Assembly: GCA_028707255.1 (NCBI GenBank)
Contig: JAQTUQ010000003.1
Coordinates: 27,344-91,343 of the forward strand
Length of the DNA: 64,000 nucleotides
Direction: 5' to 3'
DNA from: Dehalococcoidales bacterium
Lineage (GTDB): Bacteria; Chloroflexota; Dehalococcoidia; Dehalococcoidales; UBA5627
Below the pieces are notes generated by a model. The model was not told the origin of the DNA. It saw only the letters and a program-made list of their open reading frames with translations, and made no database searches. The translations under genes and the position numbers were made by a program. This document shows, one piece after another, positions 29,650 to 39,094 of the stretch (the first letter of the stretch is position 1; every line of letters begins with the position of its first letter).

Positions 29650-30294
29650 TTAAGTATTGCAGAGACTTTCCAACCGGCGATAACTTTGCGCCGGATTATC
29701 CTGACAGAATACCGCACTTCCAACACAAATGGAGTTTACACCTGTTTTGGCGACGGTCGCTATGTTGTTTTCTTTTATACCGCCGTCTATTCCTGTATAT
29801 ATATGGGGATATTTATTGCGGAAATCTGTAATCTTATCCAGAACCTCGGGAATGAATTTGCTTCCGTAATAACCGGGAACGACTGACATAAACAAAACGG
29901 AGTCCAGTTTATTTATTAGAGGGTCGAGTACGGATATATCGGTATCCGGATTAACGGCTATTCCGGCTTTTAATCCCGCCCCGTGAACCATATCGATTAT
30001 ATTACCATGTGATTCCGTAGCCTCATAATGAAATATTATTTGCTGCGCTCCAGCACTCGCAAAATCATCAACAAGATTCTCCGGATTATTAACCATCAGG
30101 TGGGCTTCCCATTTCAAGCCGGTTTTAACAATACAAATGTCCGTTGCTGTAATGCTTTTTGATGGAACGAATAATCCATCCATAATATCTATTTGAACAA
30201 AACCCGTGAATGTTGCGGCTATTCCAAGCATATCCTTTAATGATTGCGGATTATCTGTCAATACAGCCGGAACTACGGTAATTTTTTTATCCAA
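29650..30294 (-). CDS. Ribulose-phosphate 3-epimerase-like TIM barrel
   Basis: A TIM-barrel protein of the RPE family: VPAVL at the start, VQIDIMDGLFVPS (metal aspartate), EAHLMVNNP, GIAVNPDTD, MSVVPGYYGSKF and TGIDGGIKENN near the end. The classical SFGGQ segment reads VVPGYYG and the first catalytic His pair is partly replaced, so it may be a divergent epimerase or act on another sugar phosphate. The track ORF starts inside the upstream gene; a TTG at 30294 with AAAGGATA seven bases upstream removes the overlap and leaves a four-base gap, giving 214 residues. It is the last gene of the homocysteine operon, an unexpected place. Confidence 0.75.
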   Translation of the reverse strand: MDKKITVVPAVLTDNPQSLKDMLGIAATFTGFVQIDIMDGLFVPSKSITATDICIVKTGLKWEAHLMVNNPENLVDDFASAGAQQIIFHYEATESHGNIIDMVHGAGLKAGIAVNPDTDISVLDPLINKLDSVLFMSVVPGYYGSKFIPEVLDKITDFRNKYPHIYTGIDGGIKENNIATVAKTGVNSICVGSAVFCQDNPAQSYRRLESLCNT

Positions 30295-30298
30295 TTTA

Positions 30299-31048
30299 TT
30301 ATCCTTTAGGCATTTGTTCGTTCTGGGACAGTTCACAAAGTTTTATATTGCCCCAAACCCCCATAGCTTCATCCTTTATTATAATAACACCTTTTAATAG
30401 TCCGCTGCGCTTAGCGTAAACGATTGCCTTATCAATATCGTCTTTGGTAGTCACCATGTTGCATATTGCCGTAGCGGCGGCGTCGGCTATCGAGGCTGAA
30501 TCAGCCGTTATAACCGCTGCGTCCGCTTTTCCGAAACTGAACGAGTGACCGACAGTACCGGAGGAAGTGCAAATGCCGAGCGGAGTATCGTTGGCTTCTA
30601 TCTCTATTCCATACTTCCCGCTCAGGGATGAGTTTCCGGCATATATAGCAATAGTCCTGTTCTTTTTACTGCTTATAAAAATATCGCCACCGTTCTCGAT
30701 AATCACTTCATGCGAGAATGAAAGCAGGTCTTTCCCGACAAACTCCGCAATTGCACCGGCAACCGCCGCCATAGGCCCTACATCGAATTTCTCTGAAGCT
30801 GCAATCATTTCTTTAATTATATGCGGACAACTTCCGGTTATCACCAGTGGTTTAAACGATTCGGCAAACTCCGGATGCAATTCAATATAGCTTTCTATTT
30901 GCTTTCTGTATTTGCAAACAGAACTAATGGCTTTGCCCTTTAAATTACAGGATGTGCGTATGTATAAATCGGTTTCTTCGACAATTACACTGTAAGAAAC
31001 CAGTTCCTTATCCTGTACCCAATTACGATATATCCTCGGCTGGTACAT
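30299..31048 (-). CDS. UPF0280 / COG2122 protein (ApbE-like fold), homocysteine operon
   Basis: 249 residues, UPF0280 family throughout: YRNWVQDKELVSYSV at the start, GPMAAVAGAIAEFVG near 95, EVIIENGGDIFI and GICTSSGTVGHSFSFGKADAAVITADSASIADAAATA, the last part like ApbE FMN transferases. COG2122 has been linked by comparative and genetic work to homocysteine formation from aspartate semialdehyde in anaerobes, with COG1900 and a NIL-ferredoxin, which are exactly its two upstream neighbours here. The ATG begins four bases after the ferredoxin-like gene stops. The precise chemical step of this subunit is not established to my knowledge. Confidence 0.85.
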   Translation of the reverse strand: MYQPRIYRNWVQDKELVSYSVIVEETDLYIRTSCNLKGKAISSVCKYRKQIESYIELHPEFAESFKPLVITGSCPHIIKEMIAASEKFDVGPMAAVAGAIAEFVGKDLLSFSHEVIIENGGDIFISSKKNRTIAIYAGNSSLSGKYGIEIEANDTPLGICTSSGTVGHSFSFGKADAAVITADSASIADAAATAICNMVTTKDDIDKAIVYAKRSGLLKGVIIIKDEAMGVWGNIKLCELSQNEQMPKG

Positions 31049-31052
31049 AACA

Positions 31053-31463
31053 TTAGAAGTGCAACTCCATTGCTCGCGGCGGGCAGGCTTTCAGACATAG
31101 ACCGCAGGCAATACACTTGCCGGCATCGAAAGATATCAGGCGTGAGTCAGGGTCGAGTTTGAAAGCTTTTGTCGGGCAGACGGTTACACATGCGCCGCAA
31201 TGTGTGCATCTCTCATCGTTTCGCAATACATTCTGACCAAGCGATTGTATGCGTACTCCTGTCTCGGTAAGGTATTTAATGCCCTTATCATAATTTGCCT
31301 GTTCGCCCCGCAGTTCGATAACCATTAATCCTTCGGCATCCGGAATAATCGATGCTTTCATAATGTTGAATTCAAGGTCATAATCTTTTATGAGATGATA
31401 GACTATAGCCCTGTCTACAAGACGAACAGGAAAGTGGAGCACTATTTTTTTTGAAACGATCAT
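31053..31463 (-). CDS. NIL-domain ferredoxin of the aspartate-semialdehyde sulfurtransferase system
   Basis: 136 residues: an N-terminal NIL domain (1-80, IVLHFPVRLVDRAIVYHLIKD) followed by two 4Fe-4S motifs, CTHCGACVTVCP and CIACGLCLKACP. In the anaerobic homocysteine pathway this protein works with the COG1900 protein, apparently supplying electrons or sulfur handling to turn aspartate semialdehyde into homocysteine without O-acyl intermediates. It lies between the COG1900 and COG2122 genes with gaps of 23 and 4 bases. Function is from family and context; only the domains are seen directly. Confidence 0.88.
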   Translation of the reverse strand: MIVSKKIVLHFPVRLVDRAIVYHLIKDYDLEFNIMKASIIPDAEGLMVIELRGEQANYDKGIKYLTETGVRIQSLGQNVLRNDERCTHCGACVTVCPTKAFKLDPDSRLISFDAGKCIACGLCLKACPPRAMELHF

Positions 31464-31486
31464 TAAAACGACCTCGCTTGATAAAA

Positions 31487-32695
31487 CTATTCTGTAACCG
31501 GGCGCTCTTTCAGCGGTTTTGTTTTTAAACCGGATTCAATACCCGGTAACGATTCGACCGGCTCGGTTAAGAGAAAACGCCCGCTTTCTATCCATTCTTT
31601 CAATGTATCGGCAATGATTAAAGCGCGTGAGTAACTGGATAACGATGCCGTCGGTATCTGCTTGCCTCCGATTTCGATTTTTCCGCTCTTTAAATCGGCA
31701 TAACTTACTTCGGCAATAATATTCGCAACCATATTCGGATAATCGGAAGAATAATCGATAACAGGTGCAATGATATCGGCATCGGTTACGGTTGTATATT
31801 CAAGTATCTCTTCGGAAAGGATGGGAATGGGAACTCCGACACCTACCGTAAGGGTGCATCCATATCCCATCATGCTGGTACCCCTTAACCACTCAGGGCG
31901 CATCTGTTTTAAATCTCCTATAAGCGCCAGCGTACCCGAACCCCTGGTAGGAACACCCTTTTCGTTCCTGGGAGCTGACGGATTATGCTGGGTTCCCTGC
32001 CAGGCGACAAAACCGATACCTCCTCCCAAAAACACCTTGGTTCCGATACCTATAGTTTTATAGTAAGGGTCATTTAACAGAGGTGATAATTGCCCCGAAG
32101 TAGAATAATTGATATTTCCCATATTGGGTTTTAAAATTCCCATATATGTATAAATTACTTTTCCGGATACATTTATAGCTGCATTATAGTTCTGATAAAC
32201 GTTGCGCGGGTTGAACAGCACTGCTTCATTAATGTCTTTTATGTTAATCAGGGTTTCGAGTTTTTTGCGGGGATAGCAATCGGTTCCGTATGCCGTAACA
32301 GATAATCGAATATCTTTTCCGGCTACCAGTTCTTCTATTACATGTCCCCCGCCGTAATTGAACTCCCCGGGATAAATCCTGTTTCTGGGGTCATCATCGG
32401 GAAGGGCATTGGCTCCGATCAATAAATCGGTTGCCGCCAAGCCTGCATAAGCATTGACATCGTTAAGATAGGCTCTTCCGCCTCCCAGTTTAATACGCGG
32501 GTTGGAATGTCCGATATTAAAATAAGCTGCGGATGAACACATGGGACCGAAAGTTCCGGTAGTCACCACATCTACTTCCTGAGCCGCCTTTTTAATTCCT
32601 TTTTCTTTGGCAATCGCGATTATTTCTTCGGCATTGACGACTACAGCTTCCCCCCTGCGTATTCTATCGTTAATTTCTTCGATTGTCTTTGACAT
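31487..32695 (-). CDS. COG1900 / DUF39 homocysteine biosynthesis protein
   Basis: 402 residues of the COG1900 (DUF39) family, the catalytic component of L-aspartate semialdehyde sulfurtransferase. Marks are FGPMCSSAAYFNIGHSNP with the conserved cysteine near residue 52, RAYLNDVNAYAG, YPGEFNYGGGHVIEELVAG and FLGGGIGFVAWQGTQHNP. CBS-like extensions found in some members are absent. First gene of a four-gene minus-strand operon, with a GAGGAG site and a consensus promoter. Its presence implies that methionine synthesis here goes from aspartate semialdehyde and sulfide directly to homocysteine. Confidence 0.9.
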   Translation of the reverse strand: MSKTIEEINDRIRRGEAVVVNAEEIIAIAKEKGIKKAAQEVDVVTTGTFGPMCSSAAYFNIGHSNPRIKLGGGRAYLNDVNAYAGLAATDLLIGANALPDDDPRNRIYPGEFNYGGGHVIEELVAGKDIRLSVTAYGTDCYPRKKLETLINIKDINEAVLFNPRNVYQNYNAAINVSGKVIYTYMGILKPNMGNINYSTSGQLSPLLNDPYYKTIGIGTKVFLGGGIGFVAWQGTQHNPSAPRNEKGVPTRGSGTLALIGDLKQMRPEWLRGTSMMGYGCTLTVGVGVPIPILSEEILEYTTVTDADIIAPVIDYSSDYPNMVANIIAEVSYADLKSGKIEIGGKQIPTASLSSYSRALIIADTLKEWIESGRFLLTEPVESLPGIESGLKTKPLKERPVTE

Positions 32696-32758
32696 TTTAC
32701 AGGCTCCTCGTGTATCTCATGTCATATTTGTAAATATAAATACAGGCTAAATATTTAA

Positions 32759-32787
32759 ATGATAAACTCTACGAGATGGCTTGTCAA
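32759..32787 (-). promoter_or_regulatory. Promoter of the homocysteine operon
   Basis: Minus strand TTGACA (32782-32787), 17-base spacer, TATCAT (32759-32764), about 60 bases before the COG1900 start. The leader is too short for an S-box-type riboswitch. Confidence 0.7.
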
Positions 32788-32902
32788 TCAAAGTTCGATT
32801 GGGGCGAATATTATTACAGACCTTTTTATATTCATGCAAAGCATTATTGATGCTGTGAATATCTAAATCAGCTACGGTTACTTCATCAAAATACCATGAT
32901 AA

Positions 32903-32922
32903 ATAATCAATGGATTGATTAT
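32903..32922. promoter_or_regulatory. Perfect 9-bp palindrome in a divergent intergenic region
   Basis: ATAATCAAT-GG-ATTGATTAT, located between the homocysteine operon and the PlsY-like gene. It is about 70 bases upstream of a TATAAT at 32991-32996, so an operator for the PlsY-like gene is possible. The rest of this 328-base gap shows no gene. Confidence 0.5.
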
Positions 32923-33023
32923 CAGAAAACTTTTATGTTCAGTTTTCAATTTTGTGCGGTTTATGCATAGTTTTCCAATCGAGCATCATATATAATATCT
33001 ATATTGTCTGAGGGGTAGCTAAA

Positions 33024-33701
33024 ATGTTATTTCCAAACATACTTTTTATAATATGCGCCTATTTTTTAGGGGCATTCCCGCACCTCCGAATACTTGCCGG
33101 ATTAAAGGGAATTAAACAGGAAGGAGACCTTCATCTTGCTTTTATGGCGCAAGGCAAACGTTTGCTTGCAGTCATAGGAGTCATCATCGATATTGCTAAA
33201 GGGATTATTGTTATAGTTATCGGCAGGCTTCTCGATTTAGACATTGCGGTAATTGCCATCGGCGGATTGTCGGCGGTAGCCGGTCAGATGTGGCCGATAT
33301 TTACTAGGTTCGAGGGTGAAAAAGGAAATAGTATCGCAGTAGGCTTTATCGCAGCCCTGACTCCCAAAGCTTTTCTGTTAATAGCCATACCTATGCTGGC
33401 AGGTGTAATCGGTAAAGTAATAAGCCCCGATAATGCAGGAAAACCTCTCAAGGAAAGATTAAAATTTGGCGGTTCACATAGTCTGAGCTTGCCTGTGGGA
33501 ATGGCGGTTGCATTTTTAATCGCACCGCTAATGAGCGCCCTTTTGGGAGAGTCTCCGGTTGTGTCCTGGTCGTATGCAGTGCTGTTTCTGCTTATCATGA
33601 TAAGAAGGATAACCGCTGGGTTAAAGAGTGACCTCGTCGGCAATCCGGTTACCGCAAGTGTTATAAAGAACCGCATTCTTTACGACAGGTCTCGAGTTTA
33701 G
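33024..33701 (+). CDS. PlsY-like glycerol-3-phosphate acyltransferase family protein
   Basis: 225 residues, polytopic membrane protein of the PlsY family, which normally moves an acyl group from acyl-phosphate to glycerol 3-phosphate. The second motif is kept as DIAKGIIVI. The third, usually GHxFP...GGKG, reads GQMWPIFTRFEGEKGNSIAVG: the His is Gln and the first Gly of GGKG pair is replaced by Glu. The first motif (GSIPFGYL type) reads GAFPHLRIL. Extra sequence near 145-165 (PLKERLKFGGSHSLSLP) is not typical. It may be a divergent paralogue rather than the housekeeping enzyme. The ATG follows GGGGT at about nine bases. It stands alone. Confidence 0.75.
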   Translation: MLFPNILFIICAYFLGAFPHLRILAGLKGIKQEGDLHLAFMAQGKRLLAVIGVIIDIAKGIIVIVIGRLLDLDIAVIAIGGLSAVAGQMWPIFTRFEGEKGNSIAVGFIAALTPKAFLLIAIPMLAGVIGKVISPDNAGKPLKERLKFGGSHSLSLPVGMAVAFLIAPLMSALLGESPVVSWSYAVLFLLIMIRRITAGLKSDLVGNPVTASVIKNRILYDRSRV

Positions 33702-33747
33702 TCTTACGTTATTAATATTCACATTATCTTAACACTGATAATATGAT

Positions 33748-34695
33748 TTAACTGGCTTTTGAAAAGCTAATCTGGATCATATCTGGATTGCCCCACACGC
33801 CTATACTGATGGAAAAACTCAGGTCGTCGATAACTCCCCTGATTAGCGTGCGCTGGCCGTTGTATTCCTGGGTGACAGTCTCTTCATAATCCTGCATATC
33901 GCTGTAAAGCGCGCGATAATATTCTATGGCTTCCTCATAAGTACCGGTATGGCTGAATAATTTGGAGGAAATTATCGTTCCCGACGGAGGATTACTGGTA
34001 CATGAGTGATATTCCGCCCACATATCACCCAATCGATACAGGTTTTGAAGCGATTCTGGGAAATCCGTATGGAAAGGATTAGAGGTAATATTAAGGGTAT
34101 TGGGTAACAGCACGTACAGGTAAACTATGTTATTACCGCTCCAGTAGTCCCAGCGCGCATCGACATAGTAATCACCGATAGTTCCCACAGCATCGTAAAA
34201 TGAGGAATCCTCTCTTGTTTGGAGAAGGGAATTATAATACGCGGCAATTTCTGTCTGCGTTTTATCGGTAATATAGACGACTTTATATGCGTTAACATAA
34301 TATCCCATGTCGTTATAGGCAGGAAACTGTATATCCAGGGCACAAAGGTCTATAGCCAGTTTACCGTATAACGGCCAGATATCTTCAGGGTATCCATCCA
34401 GCAGGTAACCGCGGAAATTACTGTAAGGGTCAGTTGTGGTTATCGCCGTACTGGTTGAGGGAGCGGTTGTCGTTGTGCCGGAGGCGCTAACGGTAGAAGT
34501 AAATGTTATAGTTGTAGAGGAAGTAACAGTTATGGTAGTCGGGATTGATACCGTAGCAGTAATTGTGCTTGTTGTTCGTTCTGTATTTGTAAGAGTAACA
34601 GTTTCCGCCGGAGGCTTGCTACAACCTGATAGCGCTATTACGGTAAGTAAGCCTGCCAAAACGCCTGATATAACCATAGATCTGTATTTATTCAA
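33748..34695 (-). CDS. Secreted lipoprotein with Thr/Ser-rich linker, unknown function
   Basis: 315 residues. A type II signal peptide ends in the lipobox ALSGC with the lipid cysteine at residue 25. A 65-residue linker made almost only of Thr, Ser, Val and Ala follows, then a globular domain from about 90 that is rich in Tyr and Trp (YYVNAYKVVYITDKTQTEIAAYY; ARWDYWSGNNIVYLYVLL). I do not recognise the domain. The start is a TTG with AGAGGAG ten bases upstream. It is downstream of the hybrid kinase gene in the same direction after a 173-base gap, but a functional link is not shown. The same linker type is present in the binding protein at 46773. Confidence 0.8.
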   Translation of the reverse strand: MNKYRSMVISGVLAGLLTVIALSGCSKPPAETVTLTNTERTTSTITATVSIPTTITVTSSTTITFTSTVSASGTTTTAPSTSTAITTTDPYSNFRGYLLDGYPEDIWPLYGKLAIDLCALDIQFPAYNDMGYYVNAYKVVYITDKTQTEIAAYYNSLLQTREDSSFYDAVGTIGDYYVDARWDYWSGNNIVYLYVLLPNTLNITSNPFHTDFPESLQNLYRLGDMWAEYHSCTSNPPSGTIISSKLFSHTGTYEEAIEYYRALYSDMQDYEETVTQEYNGQRTLIRGVIDDLSFSISIGVWGNPDMIQISFSKAS

Positions 34696-34868
34696 AATGA
34701 AGTACTCCTCTTTGTAATTATACTTGTATATGAACGTATGTTTAATTAAAGGGGAACAGTGAATGTGCTATGCTTTATATAATAGCCAATTTTAACAGAG
34801 GGATTGCATTTCAGTCAAAATATACGATTAATTGAGTTATATTTGATATGACTTTAATACTGTTAAGC

Positions 34869-37800
34869 TTATCCCAGTACTTCTCTTATCTTACTTTCCA
34901 GAGTTTGACGGTCGAAAGGCTTGCTAATGGAATGGAGATTATATTTCTGAAGGAAGTTTTTTACTTCGCTGTTTGAGGAATCACCGGTTGTAAACAGAAC
35001 CTTTTTCGACATATACGGCTTGTCATTTACCGCTTTTTCGAATAGTTCCTGCCCGCTCATACCGGGCATCCTGATGTCTATTATAATAAGGTCGTAATTA
35101 TTACCGACGATTTTTTGCATGGCTTCATACGGGTCGCCGATTGTCTCCACAGCATAATCAGAAGTATTCAGTGTCGATTTTATGAATTGCCGTATCGTCG
35201 GTTCGTCATCAACGACAAGTACGTTTATTTTTTTAATATTATCTTTAGTTTTCAGTGATGGAGCGGATTCAAATGATTCATCTTGTACATAACCTTGTGT
35301 TACAGGTAATTCTATTATAAAAGTAGCCCCGTTATTTACTTCGCTTTCAACGGAAATCGTTCCGCCGTGTTCGGCGATTATTGAGCGTGACAGGCTTAAA
35401 CCCAATCCTGTACCCTCACCGACAGGCTTGGTAGTAAAAAACGGCTGAAATAGCTTTTTTATATTTTCCTCTGAAATACCCAGTCCGCTATCTGAAAATG
35501 CTATTCTTATTTTATCACCGATTTTTTGGGTAACGATTTTAAGTTCGCCGGCTTTACCTGTTTTCCTCATAGAATATTCCGCATTAATAATTAAATTCAA
35601 AAATACCTGCTGGATTTGCCCCGGGTCGATAGTAATTAGTGGTATGCCTGTATCGTATTGTACATTTACATCGATATTATTGGTCTTGAGAACGTAATTT
35701 CGCATATTTAACGTATTTTCAATAAGCTCATTAACATTGACCATTGCTTTTGCCGGTTTATGCTGACGTGCAAAAGTAAGTAGCCTTTTAACTATATCGG
35801 CTACCCTGCGGCTGCCGTTGGCGATGATCTCTACCTGTTCCTTCATATCCTGCGGAAGTTCTCTCTCGAGCAGCATATCGGAAAAGCCGATTACACCGGT
35901 CAGCGGATTATTAATTTCATGGGCAATTCCTGCCGCCATTTCCCCTACGGAAGCAAGACGGCTCGATATCTCAGCCTTTTCCTGAAGCAGCCGTTTTTCC
36001 TCTTCCGCTTTTTTAACCTGCGTAATATCTCTCATTATATGAACCGAGGCAATTATTTCATCCTGCGGGTTTCTGATAGGGAATGCGGTAATCTCAAAAT
36101 ATCGGTCGAATACGTCATAATGCAGTTCAATGGTCGATGATTCGTTAGTACTTAACATTACCAAATGAGGGCAATTCGGTAACGGATGTTCGGTCTGATG
36201 TACTATTTGATAGCAGGTTTTTCCGGCAATATCATCGGGCTGGACGTTAAAAAGGTCGGCATATGCCTTGTTTACTCGGAGTATTTTAAAATTATTGCTT
36301 TGGAGAGAAACAGGCATGGGAATAGAATCGAATGTTATCTGCCATTCCTCAGCCGCCTGCCTTAATTTTTCTTCGGTGCGTTTACGTTCCGCAATATCTG
36401 CCGCAATCAGTATCCAGCTCCTGAGCGATATAGCAACGACAGGAGCTAATCCCTGTATCAGAAATAAATCATCCGAAGAATATCTCTGTTTTGTAGCTTT
36501 GGGAGAAAGGCAAATGCCGCCTATTTCCTTATCGCTGGCAATAAGGGGAATTAAAAATTCGACATTCGGATTTACTAAAACCGCTGAATTAGGGAAAATA
36601 ATGCTGCTGTTACGTTCCGACAGCAGGTTTATCATTTGCTGCTGATGTTCATCTTCGGTATATATGCCTATGGATGCTACAATTTCATATTTTTCATTTT
36701 CGGTTGCAGTAAACAGGCAGGCACCTTCCAGATTTATTTTTTTAGCCAGTGTATTTACGATAAGGGTAGAACCGGTAACAATATCCGTAATCGAATTGAG
36801 TGCAGAACCCAGCTCTTGAATAGTTTTACGGTAGTCGTATTTATCTTTATAAAAGAACTTGTCTACCAGGAATTCGATGCCGTTCTTCACCGGGCCGAAG
36901 AGCAAGCTTGCCAGGATGCCCATTACCAGCGCGATTAGAACAGCCTGTAATACCGATAATGTTTGCACATTAAAGAGCATCAGGATAATTACCAGTGCAA
37001 AAATTGCGGCAATTACTAATGAAATTGCCGCGTATATCACGCCGCGCCTGATGAAAACGTTTATATCCAGCAGTTTTTGCGTCATTACGGCATACCCCAT
37101 GCCTATAGGAATAAGCGCAATAAAAATGACGCTGAAGCTTGATGATATGAGAATATCCCCGGTTACTAATGTTGGCAATAAGCTAAGCACTAAAAATGGA
37201 GCTACTGCCGCTATACAGAAATATAATAATAGCCTCATTTGTTGCCGTGTCCTGGGGGAAACGGCGCTAATATAATTGTAGATAGCTACACCGATAACTG
37301 CCAGAAATCCTATTATTAGTTCTATTGCCCTGATTGAACGGAACCACATAGTTGGTTCGCTATTATTATGACCAATAAATGGATAAAGAATCAATGTTAT
37401 TATTGCTGGTAAATAAATCAGATATACATAAGGATTATTTCGTAACCTGCTTCTTTCTGCCGGCAGAATTAAGAAAAAGTGAAGTAGTAGCCATGGCCCT
37501 ATAATGGTTGCCATTATAGCAAGATGCATGGCATTAGGAATTCGTACAACTCCAGCGACATTACCGAGTATGGCTAGTCCAAACGTTAATGAACATAATA
37601 ATAGTAATATTGCAATTGCGCTTCTCGGTTTGTTATAAAATACGTAATAAGCTGTCAACCAGAATATTATGCATACTATTAAATACGGAATTAATTCGGT
37701 TATATATTGCGGTGGGGGAGAACTATTTTCAATAGTGGCGGAAATGCTTTCTCCTGCCTTATTTATTACTGTTATATCTGTGATTAACAGTCCTAGACAT

Positions 37801-38120
37801 TGTTTTGGTTCTTCATACGCCTGCAGAAAATCACTTGCCGATTGCCCGTTAATTATTGTGGGGGAATCTCCTATTTTTATCCCTGCTTGTTGTCCGAGAC
37901 CGGATGAATCTATACTTTGAACAACCCATCCGCTGTCGATTAAATGCAATGACACTCCGATATATGTTTTATTTAAACTGGGGATAAACAACAGCAGTGA
38001 AACGGCTATAATAACAAAACCGAATAGTGAAATGGCGATTTCTTTTTTATGTTTTAATATATTTTTAAACAATATAGATTCACCAGTTGGCTCGTTATTT
38101 TTACCTTTTCCGTAGTTCAT
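34869..38120 (-). CDS. ComP-like hybrid histidine kinase: PDZ-like loop, multi-TM, GAF, PAS, HisKA, HATPase, receiver
   Basis: Start chosen at the ATG 38118-38120, which overlaps the TGA of the prenyltransferase gene as ATGA and gives 1,083 residues. One membrane segment (about 28-48), an external PDZ-like loop (50-130: GWVVQSIDSSGLGQQAGIKIGD), about seven more membrane segments to 390, a linker FLVDKFFYKDKYDYRKTI, a GAF domain (440-570), a PAS domain (580-700), HisKA with HEINNPLTGV, an HATPase with NLIINAEYSM and GTGLGLSLS, and a C-terminal receiver with aspartate in IIDIRMPG. The PDZ-like loop plus membrane region matches the layout of Bacillus ComP, the receptor for isoprenylated ComX. 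Its coupling to a prenyl synthetase and a small peptide gene supports a pheromone receptor role. The output differs from ComP: HisKA type with its own receiver. Confidence 0.82.
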   Translation of the reverse strand: MNYGKGKNNEPTGESILFKNILKHKKEIAISLFGFVIIAVSLLLFIPSLNKTYIGVSLHLIDSGWVVQSIDSSGLGQQAGIKIGDSPTIINGQSASDFLQAYEEPKQCLGLLITDITVINKAGESISATIENSSPPPQYITELIPYLIVCIIFWLTAYYVFYNKPRSAIAILLLLCSLTFGLAILGNVAGVVRIPNAMHLAIMATIIGPWLLLHFFLILPAERSRLRNNPYVYLIYLPAIITLILYPFIGHNNSEPTMWFRSIRAIELIIGFLAVIGVAIYNYISAVSPRTRQQMRLLLYFCIAAVAPFLVLSLLPTLVTGDILISSSFSVIFIALIPIGMGYAVMTQKLLDINVFIRRGVIYAAISLVIAAIFALVIILMLFNVQTLSVLQAVLIALVMGILASLLFGPVKNGIEFLVDKFFYKDKYDYRKTIQELGSALNSITDIVTGSTLIVNTLAKKINLEGACLFTATENEKYEIVASIGIYTEDEHQQQMINLLSERNSSIIFPNSAVLVNPNVEFLIPLIASDKEIGGICLSPKATKQRYSSDDLFLIQGLAPVVAISLRSWILIAADIAERKRTEEKLRQAAEEWQITFDSIPMPVSLQSNNFKILRVNKAYADLFNVQPDDIAGKTCYQIVHQTEHPLPNCPHLVMLSTNESSTIELHYDVFDRYFEITAFPIRNPQDEIIASVHIMRDITQVKKAEEEKRLLQEKAEISSRLASVGEMAAGIAHEINNPLTGVIGFSDMLLERELPQDMKEQVEIIANGSRRVADIVKRLLTFARQHKPAKAMVNVNELIENTLNMRNYVLKTNNIDVNVQYDTGIPLITIDPGQIQQVFLNLIINAEYSMRKTGKAGELKIVTQKIGDKIRIAFSDSGLGISEENIKKLFQPFFTTKPVGEGTGLGLSLSRSIIAEHGGTISVESEVNNGATFIIELPVTQGYVQDESFESAPSLKTKDNIKKINVLVVDDEPTIRQFIKSTLNTSDYAVETIGDPYEAMQKIVGNNYDLIIIDIRMPGMSGQELFEKAVNDKPYMSKKVLFTTGDSSNSEVKNFLQKYNLHSISKPFDRQTLESKIREVLG

Positions 38121-39064
38121 CTTAAGAAAATCCTCAATTTTTCTGTATCGATGCCGCAATTTTCAGCTTTATCGACAGCTCCGGATGCCAGCAACCTGTA
38201 CGATTCCATTTTTATAGCTGTGTAATGTACTGCTCCGCTATTTGATAGTATATACGAAATCTGCTCTATTGTAATCTCGTCATCCGATTTATTCCGGTAA
38301 TATCTTTCTAATTGATTACGAACAGGCTCTTCTGATTGGGATAGCGCAAATATAACAGGTAAAGTAATTTTTTTATTTACTAAGTCCTTTTTACTGATTA
38401 TGCCTGCGATATCGTTTGTTATTTGTGCCATCATTCCCAGGCTATAACCGAACTCCTTAAATATATCAAGCAGGTCTTTATTTTCGGTAGCTAACAACGC
38501 ACCTGTATAGCTGGCACATTCGATTTGGGATGCCGATTTTAAACTCAGAATATCCAGGTAATCGTCTTCTGAAATGTCAATTTTTTTCCCACAGGATAAA
38601 TCCTTATGTTGCCCGGTACAGGCAATTAAATAATACGAATTAATGGCATCGAGGATGCGGACTATCGTCCTGTCGTCTACATTTCTATCTTTAAGCCGGG
38701 AGATGGCTTTCTCGCCGAGTACCAGCAGGGTAGTTGCAATATTATTTGTTATTGCAGTTCCGTATCTGGAAGATAACGACAGAGGGGAGTCATTGTCTTC
38801 GATATCATCGAAAACATCGCCGGCAGCCATAAAAAATTGCAGCGATGCGCAAAGTGGTATCGCTTCTTCATAATTGCCGCATATAGATTCACAGGTAATC
38901 AATGGCAACAAAACCCAAGGGGCTTCACGTTCGCTTGCAACAGCCAACCCTCTCCTGCTTACTGTTAATGGCTCTCTGACAAAACCACTAAGTTCTTCAG
39001 GCAATAAGGAAACGGAGGACTCTATCTCCTCGCGTAGAAGCTTTTTTTGTAGGCCATCATTCAT
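38117..39064 (-). CDS. Polyprenyl-synthetase-like enzyme, ComQ-like candidate
   Basis: 315 residues with the trans-isoprenyl diphosphate synthase fold. The first aspartate-rich motif is intact (DVFDDIED, residues 83-90, containing DDxxD). The second is degenerate: QITNDIAGI instead of DDxxD. That pattern, an intact first and altered second motif, fits enzymes like ComQ that prenylate a peptide rather than elongate prenyl chains, although a short-chain synthase cannot be excluded. It starts 31 bases after the small peptide gene and its TGA overlaps the kinase ATG, so translation of the two is probably coupled. A basic housekeeping isoprenoid role would not explain this tight link to a sensor kinase. 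Confidence 0.78.
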   Translation of the reverse strand: MNDGLQKKLLREEIESSVSLLPEELSGFVREPLTVSRRGLAVASEREAPWVLLPLITCESICGNYEEAIPLCASLQFFMAAGDVFDDIEDNDSPLSLSSRYGTAITNNIATTLLVLGEKAISRLKDRNVDDRTIVRILDAINSYYLIACTGQHKDLSCGKKIDISEDDYLDILSLKSASQIECASYTGALLATENKDLLDIFKEFGYSLGMMAQITNDIAGIISKKDLVNKKITLPVIFALSQSEEPVRNQLERYYRNKSDDEITIEQISYILSNSGAVHYTAIKMESYRLLASGAVDKAENCGIDTEKLRIFLR

Positions 39065-39094
39065 TTAGATGGGCAATATATGTATTTGACCAAA

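Noticed and set aside
31053-31100. tRNA or other structured RNA genes in the window
   Set aside because: I scanned the intergenic gaps for tRNA-like T-loop strings (GTTCRANNC with paired acceptor ends) and found none that could be supported.
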